Shown: one piece after another, positions 7,063 to 7,703 of the stretch
Numbering within the stretch: position 1 is the stretch's first letter
Layout: each line of letters begins with the position of its first letter
Assembly (NCBI GenBank): GCA_029821415.1
Contig: JALGTJ010000153.1
Coordinates: 1-7,703, forward strand
DNA length: 7,703 nt
Reading direction: 5' to 3'
Source of the DNA: Candidatus Zipacnadia bacterium
GTDB taxonomy: Bacteria > Armatimonadota > Zipacnadia > Zipacnadales > Zipacnadaceae
Notes under the pieces: generated by a model
Seen by the model: only the letters and a program-made list of their open reading frames with translations
What the model was told of the DNA's origin: nothing
Database searches by the model: none
Program-made: the position numbers and the translations under genes

Positions 7063-7076
7063 TTTAGGGCCCTAAA
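7063..7076. repeat. 14-bp perfect palindrome TTTAGGGCCCTAAA
   Basis: A perfect two-fold symmetric sequence centred between 7069 and 7070, 3 bases upstream of the predicted -35 box and 49 bases after the stop codon of the purB-like gene. As RNA it could only form a 5-bp stem with a 4-base loop and no following T-tract, so it is a poor intrinsic terminator. A dimeric regulator's operator is a possible reading, unproven. Confidence 0.45.
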
Positions 7077-7125
7077 TCCCAATCCAGCACGAGCCATCAC
7101 TCTGGAAAGCGCACTTGATCACGGT

Positions 7126-7703
7126 TCAAGCTATCCCCAATCGCTCCTCCCACATTTCGCAGACATCAAGAGCCTTCTGGGCCGCAATTCCAGTATAAAG
7201 GCTTGGGTTGCGCAACAGACCCCACTGCGACTCGGTAAACCGCTGCAGATACGGCGCTAACTCCTCCGAACTCTCCAGCAGCTCAACAAATGGCTGGCCT
7301 GTCCGCTGGGTTTCCAAAGTGAGCTTGCGAACGGCCTCGTGAGCGTCAGGATGACCGGCCGCCGCCAGCAGGATATAGGCTGGCTCCGCCGCTACCATCT
7401 CGGCGGTCGTCGCGAAATTCTTCCACATTCGCTCACTATCGGTCACCAGCCGACTCATAACCCGATGTAGTCGCTTGACTGTAGATACCAGCGCTACCAC
7501 AATCTCGGGTAGAAATCTTCCCGAGGCCGAGTTGCTCAAATCGCGTTGATGTTCAGAGATTTGGTCAGCATAGACTGTCTGCATCCGGGGGGCAAAGGCC
7601 TTCCACATACTCTTGACATTTTCAAAATTCCACGGATTACGCTTGTGGGGCATTGTTGAAGAGCCGACCTGCTCGCTTTCAAAGGCCTCACCCACCTCGC
7701 CTA
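7126..7703 (-). CDS. purB: Adenylosuccinate lyase-like protein (C-terminal part; N-terminus outside window)
   Basis: The visible 192 C-terminal codons belong to the fumarase/aspartase superfamily: the signature GSSTMPHKRNP is near the window edge, containing the flexible catalytic loop serines. It is followed by an EHQRDLSNSASGRFLPE segment and the helical C-terminal domain ending ...WEERLGIA. Adenylosuccinate lyase cleaves SAICAR to AICAR and adenylosuccinate to AMP in purine synthesis. I choose PurB because this signature with WNFENV and the RDLSNSA segment is what I recall from PurB-like lyases, and because purC lies in the same gene run; another superfamily lyase remains possible without the N-terminal half. 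The frame is open to the edge (GEVGEAFESEQ precedes the signature), so no start codon is in the window. It ends with TGA at 7128-7126, followed by 50 bases before the palindrome. Confidence 0.8.
   Translation of the reverse strand, partial: GEVGEAFESEQVGSSTMPHKRNPWNFENVKSMWKAFAPRMQTVYADQISEHQRDLSNSASGRFLPEIVVALVSTVKRLHRVMSRLVTDSERMWKNFATTAEMVAAEPAYILLAAAGHPDAHEAVRKLTLETQRTGQPFVELLESSEELAPYLQRFTESQWGLLRNPSLYTGIAAQKALDVCEMWEERLGIA

Noticed and set aside
1..7703. CRISPR arrays, insertion sequences, phage genes, toxin-antitoxin or defence systems
   Set aside because: No spaced repeat arrays, transposase motifs, terminal inverted repeats or recognisable mobile or defence proteins were seen on either strand.

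Overview
The window is an ordinary bacterial housekeeping region. Every gene I can support lies on the minus strand, so reading from high to low coordinates gives the transcription order: purB-like lyase (3' part only) - predicted promoter - small ORF - tRNA-Met(CAU) - accB - hom - thrC (broken) - purC - tilS - ftsH (C-terminal end outside the window). The base composition is moderately GC-rich by eye. Genes are tightly packed with clear Shine-Dalgarno sites, and the tRNA carries an encoded CCA. All of this says Bacteria, but I cannot name the phylum. Some motifs (the GHTASDR variant in TilS, the IPDGYV stretch in ThrC) recall sequences I know from cyanobacteria-like and related lineages, which is not enough for a placement.

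Region by region: 7126-7703 is the C-terminal part of a fumarase/aspartase-superfamily lyase, most likely adenylosuccinate lyase. The next 104 bases hold a good sigma-70-type promoter (TTGACA, 17 bp, TATTCT), a 14-bp perfect palindrome just upstream of it, and a 7-bp direct repeat with a 10-bp period inside the spacer. A 49-codon ORF and an elongator tRNA-Met gene follow. Then come the biotin carboxyl carrier protein of acetyl-CoA carboxylase, homoserine dehydrogenase, threonine synthase, SAICAR synthase, tRNA-Ile lysidine synthetase and FtsH. The run from accB to ftsH has short gaps or overlaps (hom/thrC share one base; tilS/ftsH are 4 bases apart, with the ftsH ribosome binding site inside the last tilS codons) and no convincing terminator, so it may be one long transcript joining fatty-acid, threonine, purine, tRNA-modification and protein quality-control functions.

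I did not find a novel biological system. The striking observations are two clean internal deletions in otherwise well-preserved genes. ftsH has lost about 53 codons in frame, removing the Walker A loop and the substrate-gripping pore loop while everything around them is intact. thrC has lost about 71 bases, which removes about 24 residues and shifts the frame. Both ORFs are pristine up to the joint. Either these are real recent mutations (probably inactivating) or they are assembly/chimera errors; read-level data would decide.
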